Assembly (NCBI GenBank): GCA_030737835.1
Contig: JAUJYN010000012.1
Location: forward strand, 11,704,729 to 11,768,728
Source: Acorus gramineus
Lineage: Eukaryota; Streptophyta; Magnoliopsida; Acorales; Acoraceae
Length of the DNA: 64,000 bases
Reading direction: 5' to 3'
Shown here: in pieces, positions 22,917 to 36,181 of the stretch
How positions within the stretch are numbered: the first letter of the stretch is position 1
Layout: every line of letters begins with the position of its first letter
Notes under the pieces: generated by a model
What the model was told of the DNA's origin: nothing
Databases searched by the model: none
The model's input: the letters and a program-made list of their open reading frames with translations, nothing else
Position numbers and translations under genes: made by a program

Positions 22917-25900
22917 ATGGATTCCATACTCTACTTATCACTCCTAATGGTGTTCCTCTCCCTCTCTGAAGCCCAACCACCTGACCAGCCCACCATGTCA
23001 GCCCTTCGAACAGCCCTCACCGGCCCCGACTGGCCCCCGACCGGCGACGTCTCCGACTACTGTTCTTGGAGAGGCATTAAATGTGACTCCAACCAATCAG
23101 TGATTGAGCTAGACCTCTCTCGCCGCGGCCTCCAAGGTAACCTCTCATCGATATCCGGTCTTGCATTGCTTCAGGTACTCGATCTTTCATTCAATAGCTT
23201 TGTTGGGTCGATCCCCGATTCGCTCGAATCGCTTTCTCTGCTTGAGATACTAGACTTTTCATCTAACAAGTTTGAAGGCCCAATTATACCTGGTTTGGGT
23301 AGGCTTAGTGGACTCAAATCATTGAATCTCTCCTATAATTTTCTCACCGGGCGAATCCCCGATGAGATGAAGAGCATTGAAGGATTGGAGGAGTTGCAGT
23401 TGTCTGGGAACAATTTGAGTGGTTCCATACCTTTGTGGGTGGGGAATCTGATCCAATTGAAAGTTTTCTCGGCGTATGAGAACGGATTGCTCGGTCCGAT
23501 CCCCCGAAATTTAGGCTCGTTGTCGCCTCTCCAAGTACTGAACCTTCACTCAAACCAGCTGGTTGGGCCGATACCAGGAAGCATTTTCTTTTCAGGGAGG
23601 CTCGAAATTCTGATCCTGACATTGAATGAACTGAATGGGAGTCTCCCTGACTCCATTGGGAACTGTCAAGGCCTGTCGAACGTCAGGATTGGGAACAACC
23701 GGCTCACTGGTCCGGTGCCTGAGGCAATTGGCAACGTGTCTGGTCTTACATACTTTGAGGCGGACAACAATCGCCTCTCCGGTGGGGTTTCCTTAGGATT
23801 TGCGCGGTGCATGAACCTGACCCTCCTCAATCTGGCCTCGAACGAGTTGTCGGGCGTTGTCCCTCCTGAGCTTGGGTGGCTTAAGAATCTTCAAGAGCTC
23901 ATCATCTCTGACAATGGCCTCACTGGGGAGATACCCATGTCGCTATTGACGTGCAAGAGCCTCAACAAGCTCGACCTGAGCAACAACAGGTTCAATGGTA
24001 GCCTGCCTCGGGGTTTGTGCAACGGGACGAGGCTGCAGTTCCTACTTCTCAATGGGAATTCCTTGACAGGGGAGGTGCCTCCGGAGATTGGTAACTGTGG
24101 GAGACTGTTACAGTTGCAACTGGGTGGGAACTATTTGACGGGTCTCATCCCTCCCGATGTTGGTCGAATGAAGAACTTGCAGATTGCGTTGAATCTCAGC
24201 TTTAACGGATTCAAAGGACCGATTCCTCGAGATTTGGGCAAGCTTGACAAGTTGGTGTCTTTGGATGTCTCCAATAACCAACTGACAGGCTCTATCCCGG
24301 CTGAACTGAAGGGGATGTTGAGCTTGATAGAGGTCAATTTCTCGAACAATCTGTTGATGGGTCCAATACCCATCTTTGGGCCATTTCAGAAGAGTTTGAG
24401 TTTGAGCTTCTTGGGGAACAAAGGTCTCTGTGGATACCCATTGAATCAATCTTGTGATGGATCTTATGGTGTGGAAGAAAATCATCACAAGGTTTCGTAT
24501 AAGATCGTGTTGGCTGTTATCGGTTCTGGTTTGACTGTTTTCATGGCTGTTATGGTTGTTGTTGTACTGTTTATGATGAGGGAAAGGCAAGAAATGGCAG
24601 CCAAGGCAGCCGCAGCTGCAGAAGGAAATGAAATATCTAATGCTCCACTGGTGGTGGTGGGAAATGTGTTCGTTGAGAACTTGAAACAAGCCATTGATTT
24701 GGAGAGCGCGGTGAAAGCGAGCTTGAAAGATTCGAATAAGGTTGGGAGCGGGACTTTCAGTACAACATACAAGGCAGTCATGCCATCTGGTCTGGTATTG
24801 TCAGTGAAACAGCTGAAGTCAATCGACAGAACAGTTGTTCACTATCAGAACAAGATGGTTAGGGAACTCGAGAGACTCGGGAACCTCTGCCATGAGAACC
24901 TCATGAGGCCGATTGGATATGTTATCTATGAAGATGTTGCTCTGTTACTTCATCATCATATGCCGAATGGGACTTTGTTTCGGCTTCTCCATGAGTCGTC
25001 CACATTGGATTTTGAGCCAGACTGGCCAAGGAGGCTTTCCATTGCGGTTGGAATTGCGGAGGGGTTGGTTTTTCTTCATCATGTCGCTATTATCCATCTC
25101 GATATCTCCTCGTGTAATGTGTTTTTGGATGCTGGTTTCAAACCTTTGATTGGGGAGATCGAGGTGGCGAAACTCTTGGACCCTTCTAAGGGGACTGCAA
25201 GTATAAGTGCTGTGGCTGGGTCTTTCGGTTATATTCCTCCAGGTACATATATATGGCTTTTTAATGCATAGATAAGTCTTAATAAGCATACATCGGTTTC
25301 ATGTTTGTGTTCTTTTCAAATCTGTTACATATATTCAATTGTTAAATGTACATGTTATATCTTTCTGTTTGGATTAACTAGTTTCTGATTTTCTTGATTT
25401 GATGCATCAATTCATTGTTTAGTTAATACCATAACAAACAACAAAATTTTCAAATCTTATAATATTCTTTGTGTTGTGACATGTCTTGCATTCTAGCGGA
25501 AGAGGGTCTGTTTCCGAAGGCTCTTGTAGTCGTGTATTTTGGTATTTTATATCCATATTTCTTAAGTCTCTTCCTTGTGATGTTTAGAAGAGAGAGTTTT
25601 CTTAAGTGGTAGCCATACAGGGTTGCTTTTTGAGAAAGAGGCGGTGGTGAGGAGAGAGGCTGAAAGATCTTTGTATCCCAATTACTTGATATGGTGAATT
25701 GATCTTCTCTTCCTCCACAGATGTATGCCAAACCATGTAAATCTCTTATTTTGGTGTTTGCTTTTTGCTAGGATTTGTTCTCATCATTGTTCTATATATG
25801 CTAAGATTGAACCTTAGCCGTCATTGCTCCAACACAATGCAACTCTTGCAATTGCCTCAAAATTTGTGTCAATCCTAGTGTCTGAGCTATCTGATATAAA

Positions 25901-26728
25901 ATTAATTTGTAGAAAGTGAGATCAATAAGACCCATCTCAGGCACATTACAGATTTTGTAGCATAAACATGTTTGTTCACTGTAATTTGTACCTGAAGCAA
26001 TTCAAGTTTTTACAATTTCTGGCATGTTAAAAATCTGTGAAAGCAACAGAATACTTCGTATAGCAATTGCCAATCTTTCATTCGGCCAAAATTGACATAT
26101 ATGTTGTCTTTATGATGTTTAAATTTGATTGTTGTTGTATATAATTCATATTCTACAATTCATGCATGAGATCATTTTTCTTTCGGAGACTTGATCCAGT
26201 GACCAAATATTTAACCAATTTGTTGACCTAGACCAATCACATATTCACGAAAGGACATGTCATCCTATCACTTTTTGGCAGGGGTGCTATCAATTATGTG
26301 ATTGGTCCACGTCAGTGTGGTTCACCAAATTGGTCCAAGTCTTTTTTTGTTATCAAATTATTTTTCTTTCAAATTGCCTGACCTCCCATTCCTCCTTTTA
26401 CTTAACAGAATATGCATACACGATGCAAGTCACAGCACCAGGGAACGTCTACAGCTATGGAGTTGTATTGCTTGAGATACTCACAAGCAGATTGCCCGTA
26501 GACGAAGCGTTCGGAGAGGGGATCGATCTGGTTAAGTGGGTCCACGGCGCGTCGGGGAGGGGAGAAACACCGGAGCAAATCATGGATTCGAGGCTGAGCA
26601 CGGTCTCCTTTGCATGGAGGAGGCAAATGCTTGGCGTTCTGAAGGTCGCTATGTCATGCACAGAGACCATGCCTGCTAAACGGCCCAAGATGAAGAAAGT
26701 TGTGGAGATGCTCCTGGAAGCAAAGTAA
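22917..26728 (+). CDS. PXC3: PXC3-like leucine-rich repeat receptor-like (pseudo)kinase
   Basis: Exons 22917-25242 and 26409-26728 join in phase, giving 881 residues. Residues 1-19 are a signal peptide. An LRR N-terminal cap (DYCSWRGIKCD) leads into about 18 leucine-rich repeats (60-495). A juxtamembrane CGYPLNQSC motif, a transmembrane helix (529-554) and a kinase-like domain (605-881) follow. The order and the GYIPPEYAYTMQVTAPGNVY signature match Arabidopsis PXC3 (At2g41820), a relative of the vascular receptor PXY. The kinase domain keeps the glycine loop (GSGTFSTTYK), Lys631 and Asp729 in HLD. It lacks DFG, which is GEI at 746-748, and has Asn where most kinases have Asp in GNVYSYG. I recall the same substitutions in PXC3, so this is a family trait and not decay. 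It likely signals through partners at the plasma membrane. Confidence 0.95.
26188..26341. mobile_element. Small MITE in the PXC3-like intron
   Basis: A 154 bp inverted-repeat unit ending 67 bases before exon 2. Ends are GACTTGATCC and, on the other strand, GACTTGGACC; both arms also share ACCAATCACATA. No coding sequence. Confidence 0.5.
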
Positions 26729-28109
26729 AATAAAGTCTGAAAGTGATTCAACCACCCATTTTATAGTGTCAAAAAATGGAAATGCGGGGTGATGAATCGA
26801 GTCATTTTGATTGAGTCATTTGTCAATGTGATTAGGGGATGATAAAAGTCTAGAATGTGCTGTTCAAGTGAAAGATTGAATCTGCAGAAGCAGTTGATAT
26901 GAATTTATGAAGGTTCGCGCAAGAGCAGAAGATGATCTCCAGCTGATCCTGCTGAGTTACACTGAAATGTTGATGTATGTATTCATATCAATATTGTTGA
27001 AAAGCAAACTGTAATACATTTATCTTTTTCATGATGTGGTCTATGTTGCTAGGATTGTCTACAATGGTTGTTCATACGCATGCTGTTACTTATTTCTTTG
27101 GGTTTTCAAGTGCAGATATTTTTGTGCATCAATAATAAGTTTGGGAAGATGTTGCCAAACATATATTATATATAAGGTTGTTTTAGTTTTTTTTTATTGT
27201 TTGAGGGTAGTTTAGAAATTTACTTACCTTTTTTTTTTTTTAATATTATATATGTAAAAAGGTTGATTCATTGTTCCAATTATCAAAGTCACCCTTTGCT
27301 TAAACGCAAACACAAGGTTCTAATACACTCAAACACAATCCACAATAGAGAGCTTTGGGATCTAACTTGTATTCCCTTTATTAGGCTTGTAAAACCTCTC
27401 CAAAAGGTTGATATGAATAATATAACATGTATAATTTTTTATTGATTAATGTATTATCTTTTATATTTATAACATATATGATTAATGATGAGGACGGATA
27501 ATAATAATAAAATTCAATATATAACAAAATGGATATTGAGTTATAACAATTTGAAAACATGATATCATAATATCACATTTGACAATCAACAAAAAAAAAA
27601 AAAGACTTATTATAACATATAATATTGACAAACATTATAATTTTTTATTTGAAAATGATATTGAATATTAATATTAGGAGAGGGTAACAATTATTTTTAT
27701 CAGAGAGTGGTAATTGGGTCATTTCATGGAATATCGGGATAAAAAATGATAATACTTTAATTTAATATTTATTTGGACTGGTATCCACATGGATAATTAT
27801 CCCTCATTCAAATAACTCTTAAAAGCGGTTAGTTATACCATTCTTTGGAGAAAGAGACACCAATCTTAGACAACCCAAACCTTACTCGGGTTAGGTCCAA
27901 CGCGTGTTAGATCATTTGATTGTTCAACACAACTGTCACCATTTGATCTAATTATTTTGAGATACACAATTTAATTAAATCATAATAAATGAAATGTTAT
28001 AATTTAATTTATTCTAATTATAATTTTTAAATATGACAAAATATCTCAATCATAATGTATCAATAAGATTAAATGGTCACGATTACATTGGACAATTCAA
28101 GTGTATTAA

Positions 28110-28344
28110 GGTAGTGTTTGGTTGCGCGATTGCGCAGCGTTTACGATTGCAGGAAGCTAGTTCTGCAATCGTGCAATCAAACAATTTTGCAATCGCAATT
28201 TTAAACCCAGCGATTGCAGGCAAATAGTGTCCAAAAATTACGATTTTAGAAAACTAGGAAGAGACAGCTTCCTATAATCAATCATAGTTTTAAACTCAGT
28301 GATGACAGAAAATTAATTTTACAATCCCATTATTAAATGTTACC
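28110..28344. mobile_element. Decayed PIF/Harbinger-like MITE upstream of TOP2
   Basis: A 235 bp element flanked by TAA (28107-28109 and 28345-28347). Ends are GGTAGTGTTTGGTTG and, on the other strand, GGTAACATTTAATAA; the differences are mostly transitions, as expected for an old methylated insert. Internal GCAATCG/CGATTGC motifs repeat. It ends 235 bases before the TOP2 TATA box. Confidence 0.5.
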
Positions 28345-28579
28345 TAAACCTAATCTGATCCCACCCTACCATGGCAACCAACCGTAATTTCCCTCAACTC
28401 CAGTGTCCATCATAAACCCCAACCCAATTCAAATTTCCCAAACCCAATTGAAACATCCCCTCAATTCCACCCCTCATCCCCACCGTCCATCCCCTCAATT
28501 CCACCCCTCAATCCACCATCCATTTCAAAATTCAAATCGCCCCCCAAAAACATATTCGACCGTTCGATCCCGTCCCCCC

Positions 28580-28587
28580 TATAAATA
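28580..28587 (+). promoter_or_regulatory. TATA box of TOP2
   Basis: TATAAATA, 93 to 100 bases before the start codon, followed immediately by a pyrimidine-rich leader. Confidence 0.65.
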
Positions 28588-28596
28588 CCTCCAATC

Positions 28597-28647
28597 CCTC
28601 TCTCTCTCTCTCTAAAACACACACACACACTCTCTCTCTCTCTCTCT
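28597..28647 (+). repeat. CT/AC/CT compound microsatellite in the TOP2 leader
   Basis: Runs of CT, then AC, then CT between the TATA box and the start codon. Pyrimidine-rich leaders are common in plant housekeeping and proliferation genes and may influence start-site choice. Likely length-polymorphic. Confidence 0.8.
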
Positions 28648-28679
28648 AGATCTCGACACAATCTCAGTGTCCACCGATC

Positions 28680-31600
28680 ATGGCCGTCGAAAAGAAGCTC
28701 CCCCTCCAATCAAGCAGTTCTCACAACTCCGGCGGCGGCGGCGCCGTCACCGCCGCCGGCAAGACGATCGAGGAGACGTACCAGAAGAAGACCCAGCTCG
28801 AGCACATCCTCCTCCGCCCCGACACCTACATCGGCTCCGTCGACCGCCACACCCAAACCCTATGGGTCTACGACAACAACGGCGAGATGGTCCACCGTCC
28901 CGTGACGTACGTCCCCGGCCTCTACAAGATCTTTGACGAGATCCTCGTCAACGCCGCCGACAACAAGCAGCGGGACCCGTCGATGGACGCCGTACGCGTC
29001 ACGATCGATGTCGAGGGAAACTCGATCAGCGTCTACAACAACGGGGACGGTGTCCCGGTTGAGGTGCATAAGGAGGAGGGGGTTTATGTGCCGGAGTTGA
29101 TTTTTGGGCATCTGTTGACGAGTAGTAACTATGACGATAACGAGAAGAAGACGACCGGGGGGAGGAACGGGTACGGGGCGAAGCTGGCGAATATTTTCTC
29201 TACGGAGTTCGTGATCGAGACAGCGGATGGGAAGAGGTTGAAGAAGTACAAGCAGGTATAGGGTTTTTTTTATCTTGCTCTGTGATTTGGGGTTTCTTGA
29301 TGAGGGTTTTGTTTTTCGTTATTAGGGTTTTGGTGGTTTTTTGTATGATTTCTGTTCTTTTGCAGTATGAGTGGTTGCTGAGATTGATAACTTTTAGAAA
29401 TTTAGTGTAAATTTTTTTGTTTATTGTTTGCGATTTCCTTCTATTTTAATAAGCTGCCTTTTGTCAATGATGTCAATGTGAAAAATCGAATTTTCTATCT
29501 TCATGTCTAATAATTGGTAGTGGCTTGTTTCTGTCATTGATTCTTGGTTCTATGGTGTGAAATTTTGTGGTTTGGGGTATATGTTCACTTCTTGTCAATT
29601 TAGTGTAATCTTTACTTCTGGTCCTTGATTAGTTAACATGACATCTTTGTGTGTTTATTGTTCTAGTTGTCTCTTTTTTGTTCACATTTTAATGTCCGTG
29701 TTCTGAATGTGGGAGTATATTGTTCATTGGCCGCTTTAATTATGAGATTATGGTTTCATTCATTAGTATGTATTTCCTTCCATTTTAACAAGTTGCCTTC
29801 TGAATGATTTTAATATGGAAGGTAGATGTTCTATTTTCAGTTTACTGTTCATTGGCTGCTTTAGTTATGAGATCATGGTTTTGTTCAGTCGTATGTATAT
29901 TTCCTTCAATTTTAAGAAGTTGCCTTTTGAATGATTTTACTATGGGAGGTCGATGTTCTTTGTTGGGGTTTTCTTCTGTATTTGCCTTTTGTAAAAATAT
30001 AATAAACCAATTTGAGTTTGTCTATCTCATCATATTAATGTCTTTTTAACTCTGTGTGGCTTGGTTAACTATTCTACATTACTTCTTGTGTTTGTGTAGG
30101 TGTTCACAAACAACATGGGAAACAAGACGTCGCCCATCATTAGCAAGTGTAAAGAAGGGGAGAACTGGACCAAGGTCACATTCAAGCCTGACTTGGCAAA
30201 ATTCAAGATGACCCATCTGGAGGATGATGTGGTGGCTCTTATGAAGAAGAGAGTGGTTGACATAGCTGGGTGCTTGGGAAAAACTGTCAAAGTGGAACTG
30301 AATGGGCAGCGGCTCCCTGTGAAATCTTTCACTGATTATGTTAACTTCTACCTGCAGTCTGCTAACAAGTCCAGACCTGATCAGCCCCTTCCAAGGTTCT
30401 ACACTTTGTGATATGTGATATTTATCATCTACAAATTGGGAAATATTGTTGTTTTTTAATGAAAAAGCATTCTCTTGAATCTGATGATGTTTGTTTTCCC
30501 TGTCCAGAATTGCAGAGAGAGTTAATGATAGGTGGGAAATTTGTGTCAGCCTTAGCGATGGGCAATTTCAGCAGGTACTCGGAAGTTGGTGTTTGTTTTA
30601 TTTCAATTTAATTTTTCATGTTGCAGCAAACAAATATGCGAACGAGCTTTGATGGTTGTCTTTTTTTTATGTAACAGGTCAGCTTTGTTAATAGTATCGC
30701 AACTATAAAGGGAGGAAGCCATGTTGACTATGTTACCAACCAAATTACAAGTCATATAATCAGCATTGTCAATAAGAAGAACAAGAATGCTAATATGAAG
30801 GCACATACAGTGAAGAACCATCTTTGGGTCTTTGTCAATGCCCTCATTGACAACCCAGCTTTTGATTCACAAACCAAAGAGACATTGACTACTCGTCAAG
30901 GAAGTTTTGGAACAAAGTGTGAGCTTTCACAAGAGTTCCTTAAAAAAGGTTTGTTGTTTGGTCGCCATAAATTTCCTACATTTAATGTTGGTTGTTTAGA
31001 GATCCAGTGGCAAAATCTGTAGTTGTGGATAAATTTCCTACATTTACTACATAAATTTCCTACATTCCTATCACTTTGTTATATCCAGTGGCAAAATCTG
31101 GAGTTGTGGATAGTCTTCTCTCATGGGCTGATTTCAAGCAAAGCAAGGATTTGAAGAAAACAGACGGGACGAAGAGGCAGAGGATTACTGGTATCACCAA
31201 GCTTGAGGATGCTAATGATGCTGGAGGAAAAAATTCTGAGAAGTGTACCTTGATTTTGACTGAAGGAGATTCAGCCAAAGCTCTTGCTGTGAGTGCTCTA
31301 ATGCTGTTTTTTAAGCCAATGTTGATCCTGTCAATTGTCTCCATAAGATAACATTTGATCTTTTTCTGTGCACAGATGGCGGGGATCTCGGTTGTGGGAA
31401 GAAATCACTATGGTGTCTTTCCATTGAGAGGGAAATTGCTAAATGTGAGAGAAGCAAGCCACAAACAGATTATGGACAATGCTGAGATTCAGAACATCAA
31501 GGTGATCCTCGGTCTGCAGCATGGCAAGCAGTATGACAGCGTCAAATCCTTGAGATATGGGCATCTAATGATCATGACTGATCAGGTTTGACACTTGCAA

Positions 31601-34600
31601 AAGTGACTTGTTTCTCTTCAGTGATTTTATGTTTGTTGCAGTGAATAATGGGGAAATACTTCATGTAGGACCATGATGGCTCTCACATTAAGGGGCTTCT
31701 GATCAACTTCATCCATTCATTCTGGCCGTCACTTCTTAAAGTGCCTTCTTTCATGGTGGAATTCATCACACCCATTGTGAAGGTATTCTTAGTGGATGAG
31801 TGATTATATGCATCAGGATGTAATTTTTCTTGTTAATTTTAAGTGCTAACATCAACATATTTCATTGGTGGATAGGCTACCCATAACAAGAATGGTAAGG
31901 TCTTTTCTTTCTACACCATGCCTGAGTACGAATCTTGGAAAGAAAGCTTGGGAGGAAGTGCAAGTGGCTGGTCTATCAAGTACTATAAGGTATTTTTTGA
32001 AAACTTGTTTGAACGCACTTTTGCAGGAATCGAAAACCACGGACGTGTTTCCAAACGGTTCCAAAAATGAATGATGAATTAAAATGTCAATTTTAGCATT
32101 TAAGAGAAAAGTAGATAAAAAGTATTGAGTTTTTTTTAAAAAAATCATACTTTTCAAACAGATTTCAAGATGACCCCTTAGTAACATTTGAATTTTGATT
32201 TGGATTATTCCTGTTGTAACAATTGCTGTACATTCTTTCTAGGGGTTGGGTACAAGTACATCTAAAGAGGGTAAGGAATACTTCAGAGATCTTGATAAAC
32301 ACAAGAAAGATTTTGTTTGGGCTGATGACAATGATGGGGATGCAATAGAAATGGCATTCAGTAAGAAGAAAATTGAAGCAAGGAAAAATTGGCTCCGTCA
32401 GTTTGAGGTAAATGTGGTATATTTTTACATTAAAAAGTTCAATTGTATGTCCATGATGTGTGGGGTATTGAGCAGAGATATTTGGGTTTTGTAGCCTGGA
32501 ACTTATCTTGACCAGAAGGAAAAGCTCATCAAGTATAGTGACTTTGTCAATAAGGAGCTTATTTTGTTCTCTTTGGCGGATTTGCAAAGGTCTATCCCTT
32601 CCATGGTTGATGGACTGAAACCAGGCCAGAGGAAGATTCTTTTCTGCTCTTTCAAGAGAAATTTTGTCAAGGAAGCAAAGGTCTGTTATAATCATGACTT
32701 AGTTTGAGTATCTACCTGGTCTTACGATGTGCCTTTATAGATCATTTCTTCTGCCTGCCCTGCCACGTAGCCTCAATGATTGTTTACTGATACTTTTCAC
32801 TTTCTCTGCATGAATCTATTATTTGCTTTGTACACATTTACTTGAATTAGATTGTACTATGCTAGGTTGTGAGATCACTGTGCTTAACTTATGCTATATG
32901 TTAAGACTTCTTCTTGTTGCTAGTTCACTGTAAGAGTCCATTTCCGGGATTCACTTATGTACATTTTTTCATTAAGTTGAACATGCATGCTGATACCTAT
33001 AGTTAAATGAGTTTTCTCTCTTGTGCTGTGGTGAAAATTTCAATTTATTGTTTTTTTTTCCCATGAGCTCCAGTCTGCTTATTCATTTTTTTCATGTAGG
33101 TTGCCCAATTTTCAGGCTATGTTTCTGAACATTCAGCATACCACCATGGAGAGCAGAGTCTGGCAAGTACTATTATTGGAATGGCACAGGATTTCGTGGG
33201 CAGTAACAATATAAACCTTTTGCAGCCCAACGGACAATTTGGCACTCGTAACCAGGTAAGATAATTAATGTCTAGTTCATCAATCAGGTCCTCAGTTATG
33301 AATTTGATTCTTTCATGTGATGGTTAATTCATGGTATGATATTGTTACTGATTCAGGGAGGCAAAGATCATGCAAGCGCAAGGTATATTTACACTTGCCT
33401 ATCCCCTTTGACGAGGTTCTTGTTTCCTAAAGACGATGACATCCTTCTCGATTATTTAAATGAAGATGGCCAATCTATTGAGCCCACATGGTAAATGTGT
33501 TTTTTTTTACACAAGCAACCAGCATAGTAAAAAAAACAAAATGAGAATATTAAAACCTCTCTTTTTTCTATACTCAGGTACATGCCCATCATTCCTATGG
33601 TTCTTGTTAACGGAAGTGAAGGGATTGGAACTGGCTGGAGCTCTTATATTCCAAACTACAACCCCAGAGATATTGTTGTGAATCTGAAGCGTCTGCTAAA
33701 TGATGAGCCAATGCATCCCATGGACCCATGGTACAAGGGATTCAAGGTGATAAACCTTCACTTAAACTGTTTTTGTTTTTGTTTCATCCAGTGTTGTTGA
33801 GAAACTGGGTTCTGTTTTTATTTCTTACCCAGGGACTGATCGAGAAATCTGTAACAAAAGACACCGGTGTGACTTATACCATAAGTGGAATTATAGAGGA
33901 AGTTGATGAGACAACTCTTAGGGTCATCGAACTCCCAATTCGTAGATGGACACAAGACTACAAGGAATTCCTCGAGGCATTAATGATGGGGACTGATAAG
34001 ATTAAGGAACCATTTATCAAGGTAACATGCAAGCTGCTAGTTTTATATTTTACTGGGATGCTGTCTCTTCCTAATATTATTATATGCATCCTAATCAAGG
34101 ATTTTAAAACCAACAGGACTACAGAGAGTACAATGATGATGTAAGCGTGCACTTTGATGTGATTTTGTCTGAGGAGAACATGAACATCGCCAGGCAAGAA
34201 GGGTTGATGAAGAAGTTCAAGCTTACCACGACAATCAGCACTAGCAACATGCATCTGTTTGACTTGAATGGTGTGATAAAAAAATACGATACACCTGAAC
34301 AAAGTAAGTTGGTTTTCCTGTGCAAAAGAAGGAACATAAGATGAGTACATTTGTTGAAAAAACACTTAATCCTGTGAGTTTTTTTTTTTTTGCAGTTCTT
34401 GAAGAGTTCTTCCATTTGCGGCTGGAGATTTACGAGAAAAGAAAGGTATCTATCAATTTTTACAATTTGTTTGGGCTTGCAAATGGTGGAATAGACGTAC
34501 TGATCATTTATTTATTTACGTTCGCAGAGAGTTCTTTTGGACAATTTAGAAGTGGACCTATTGAAGTTGGATAACAAAGTGCGCTTCATCCTCGGAGTTG

Positions 34601-36181
34601 TTAGGGGAGAAATCATAGTGAGCAACAGGAAGAGAGCAGAATTGTTCCTTGAGTTGCATCAGAAGGGCTTCACACCCTTCCCGAAGAAGTCCAAAAGCAT
34701 CGACACTGCAGTTGCAGGAGCAACTGTGGAAGTGAGTGGAGGAAATGAAGAGGAAACGGAGGTCGTTAAGGGGGGTGTGAAAGCAAGCGATTACGAGTAC
34801 TTGTTGTCCATGTCCATTGGAACTTTAACCCTGGAGAAGGTCCAGGAACTATGTGCCGAGAAGAACAAGCTGGAAAACGAGGTTGATGAGCTTAGAAAGG
34901 CAACCCCGAAGTCCCTTTGGGAGAAAGATCTTGATTCATTCGTGAAGGAACTTGATGTGGGTTTTCCAAGACAACAAAATTTGATATCGCCAATGTCAAT
35001 TCTGTATATGTTTTCTAATCCTTGCATGTTTTATGGATTATTAATGCAGGAACAAGAGAGGACCGAAGCACAAGCAGAGGTGGTGAGGAAGGCCATGCGA
35101 AAAAAAGAGGGCTCCACTGCTACCGCTAAACCGGTGGCTGCCAGGAAGCCGAGAAAGAACAGCAATGCTGGTTTGTCTGCCATCAACAACTCTCAATTGA
35201 ACTTCTTGTGTGTGAGAATATATATTTTCCAACTCCTCTGTTGTCTCTTTTGATGCAGGAAACACTGAAGAGGAGGGGAAACCTAAAGCCAAAGGCCGGG
35301 CAAAGAAAGCGCCAGCTAAAGTGAGTTCCTTATTAGAAACCCATACAATCTCAAATGGGATGGATCTTCATTACCAATAAATAATCATTCATTTGTGTTT
35401 GGTCTAGGCAACTGTTGTTGACAGTGACGATGAAGATAATGAAGTACTCGATCTGAAGGACCGACTTGCTGCGTATAACATCGATGACTCCCCTCCTTCA
35501 GATCTAACATGTATGTGTACTCATTCATCCATACCAATGTAACATTTGTGAATGACAAAAAATTTGAACTTGCTTTTCTTCATTTCTTACATTACAGCCA
35601 AGGAGACTGAGGTGCCGAAGAAAGCACCAAGCAAAAGAGCAACAAAAGCCAAGCAACCCATAATGGAGATCTCCGATGACAATGATGATGAGTCCATGCA
35701 AACCATTCCCGAAGAGGACGATGATGAATTCGCGCCACCATTGGAGCCGGCCCCCAAAGGAAGAGGAAGGAAACCGGCAGCTTCCAAGGCAACGACAAAA
35801 GCAACGATGGCAGCTGAAAGAAAGAGAGGGAAGCCCATATTGAGCCAGAAGTTGATCACTGAAGTTCTGAAGCCTGTGGAGGGCAATGTGGCTTCTCCGG
35901 AGAAGAAGGTGAGGAAGATGAGGGCTTCGCCGTTTAATAAGAAGAGCGGATCGATATTGGGGCGTCAGGTTTCGTCGTTGTCGATGATGGAAGGGGAGGA
36001 GACAACAAGCGGTGGCAGCGGTGCCTCTTCTTCTTCATCTGCTTCGCCTGAAGAGGAGCGGGTGGTGGCGGTGAGGGCCCGGCCGCAGAGGGTGAACCAG
36101 AGGAGGACGACGTATGTGATTAGTGATTCGGAGGGAGAGGAGGAGGAGGAGAGTGAGGATTCTGACTTCTCTGAGGGTTGA
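28680..36181 (+). CDS. TOP2: DNA topoisomerase II
   Basis: Twenty-one exons join in phase: 28680-29255, 30100-30395, 30508-30574, 30678-30948, 31089-31288, 31376-31585, 31669-31782, 31876-31989, 32243-32407, 32495-32680, 33100-33255, 33357-33490, 33578-33746, 33833-34021, 34117-34303, 34396-34445, 34528-34956, 35050-35170, 35259-35320, 35408-35510, 35598-36181. The product is 1460 residues, full length for plants. In order: GHKL ATPase with NAADNKQRD and the ATP loop [15 protein letters not shown] metal site Glu462 (TEGDSA) and Asp539/541/543 (DQDHDGSH); winged-helix breakage-rejoining core with catalytic Arg794-Tyr795 (SARYIYT); then a variable Lys/Asp/Glu-rich C-terminal tail with nuclear-localisation-like basic clusters. 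The homodimer passes one DNA duplex through another in an ATP-dependent way and is needed for chromosome condensation and segregation in the nucleus. No key residue is missing. Introns 1 and 4 contain local duplications. Confidence 0.98.
29719..29960. repeat. Imperfect tandem duplication in TOP2 intron 1
   Basis: A unit of about 115-120 bp (GTTCATTGGC..., ATTTTAA.AAGTTGCCTT) occurs at about 29719-29833 and 29844-29960. A more diverged relative appears at about 29427-29500. The array lies wholly in the intron. Confidence 0.7.
30968..31112. repeat. Duplicated splice-acceptor segment in TOP2 intron 4
   Basis: A 30-base segment spanning an AG acceptor and the first coding bases occurs at 31002-31031 and 31083-31112 with one mismatch. 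The second copy is the real exon 5 boundary (exon starts at 31089). The first copy is preceded by its own CAG. Three copies of ATAAATTTCCTACATT (from 30968, 31029 and 31051) accompany it, so the region grew by short tandem duplications. Confidence 0.9.

Larger units (their letters stand above)
26729..28679. other. Interval between the PXC3-like gene and TOP2
   Basis: Contains the PXC3-like 3' untranslated region, about 1 kb of AT-rich sequence with no visible feature, a decayed PIF-like MITE (28110-28344) and the TOP2 promoter with TATA box and CT/AC microsatellite leader. Confidence 0.6.

Noticed and set aside
24108-24689. 193-residue minus-strand frame
   Set aside because: Antisense shadow of the leucine-rich-repeat coding region.
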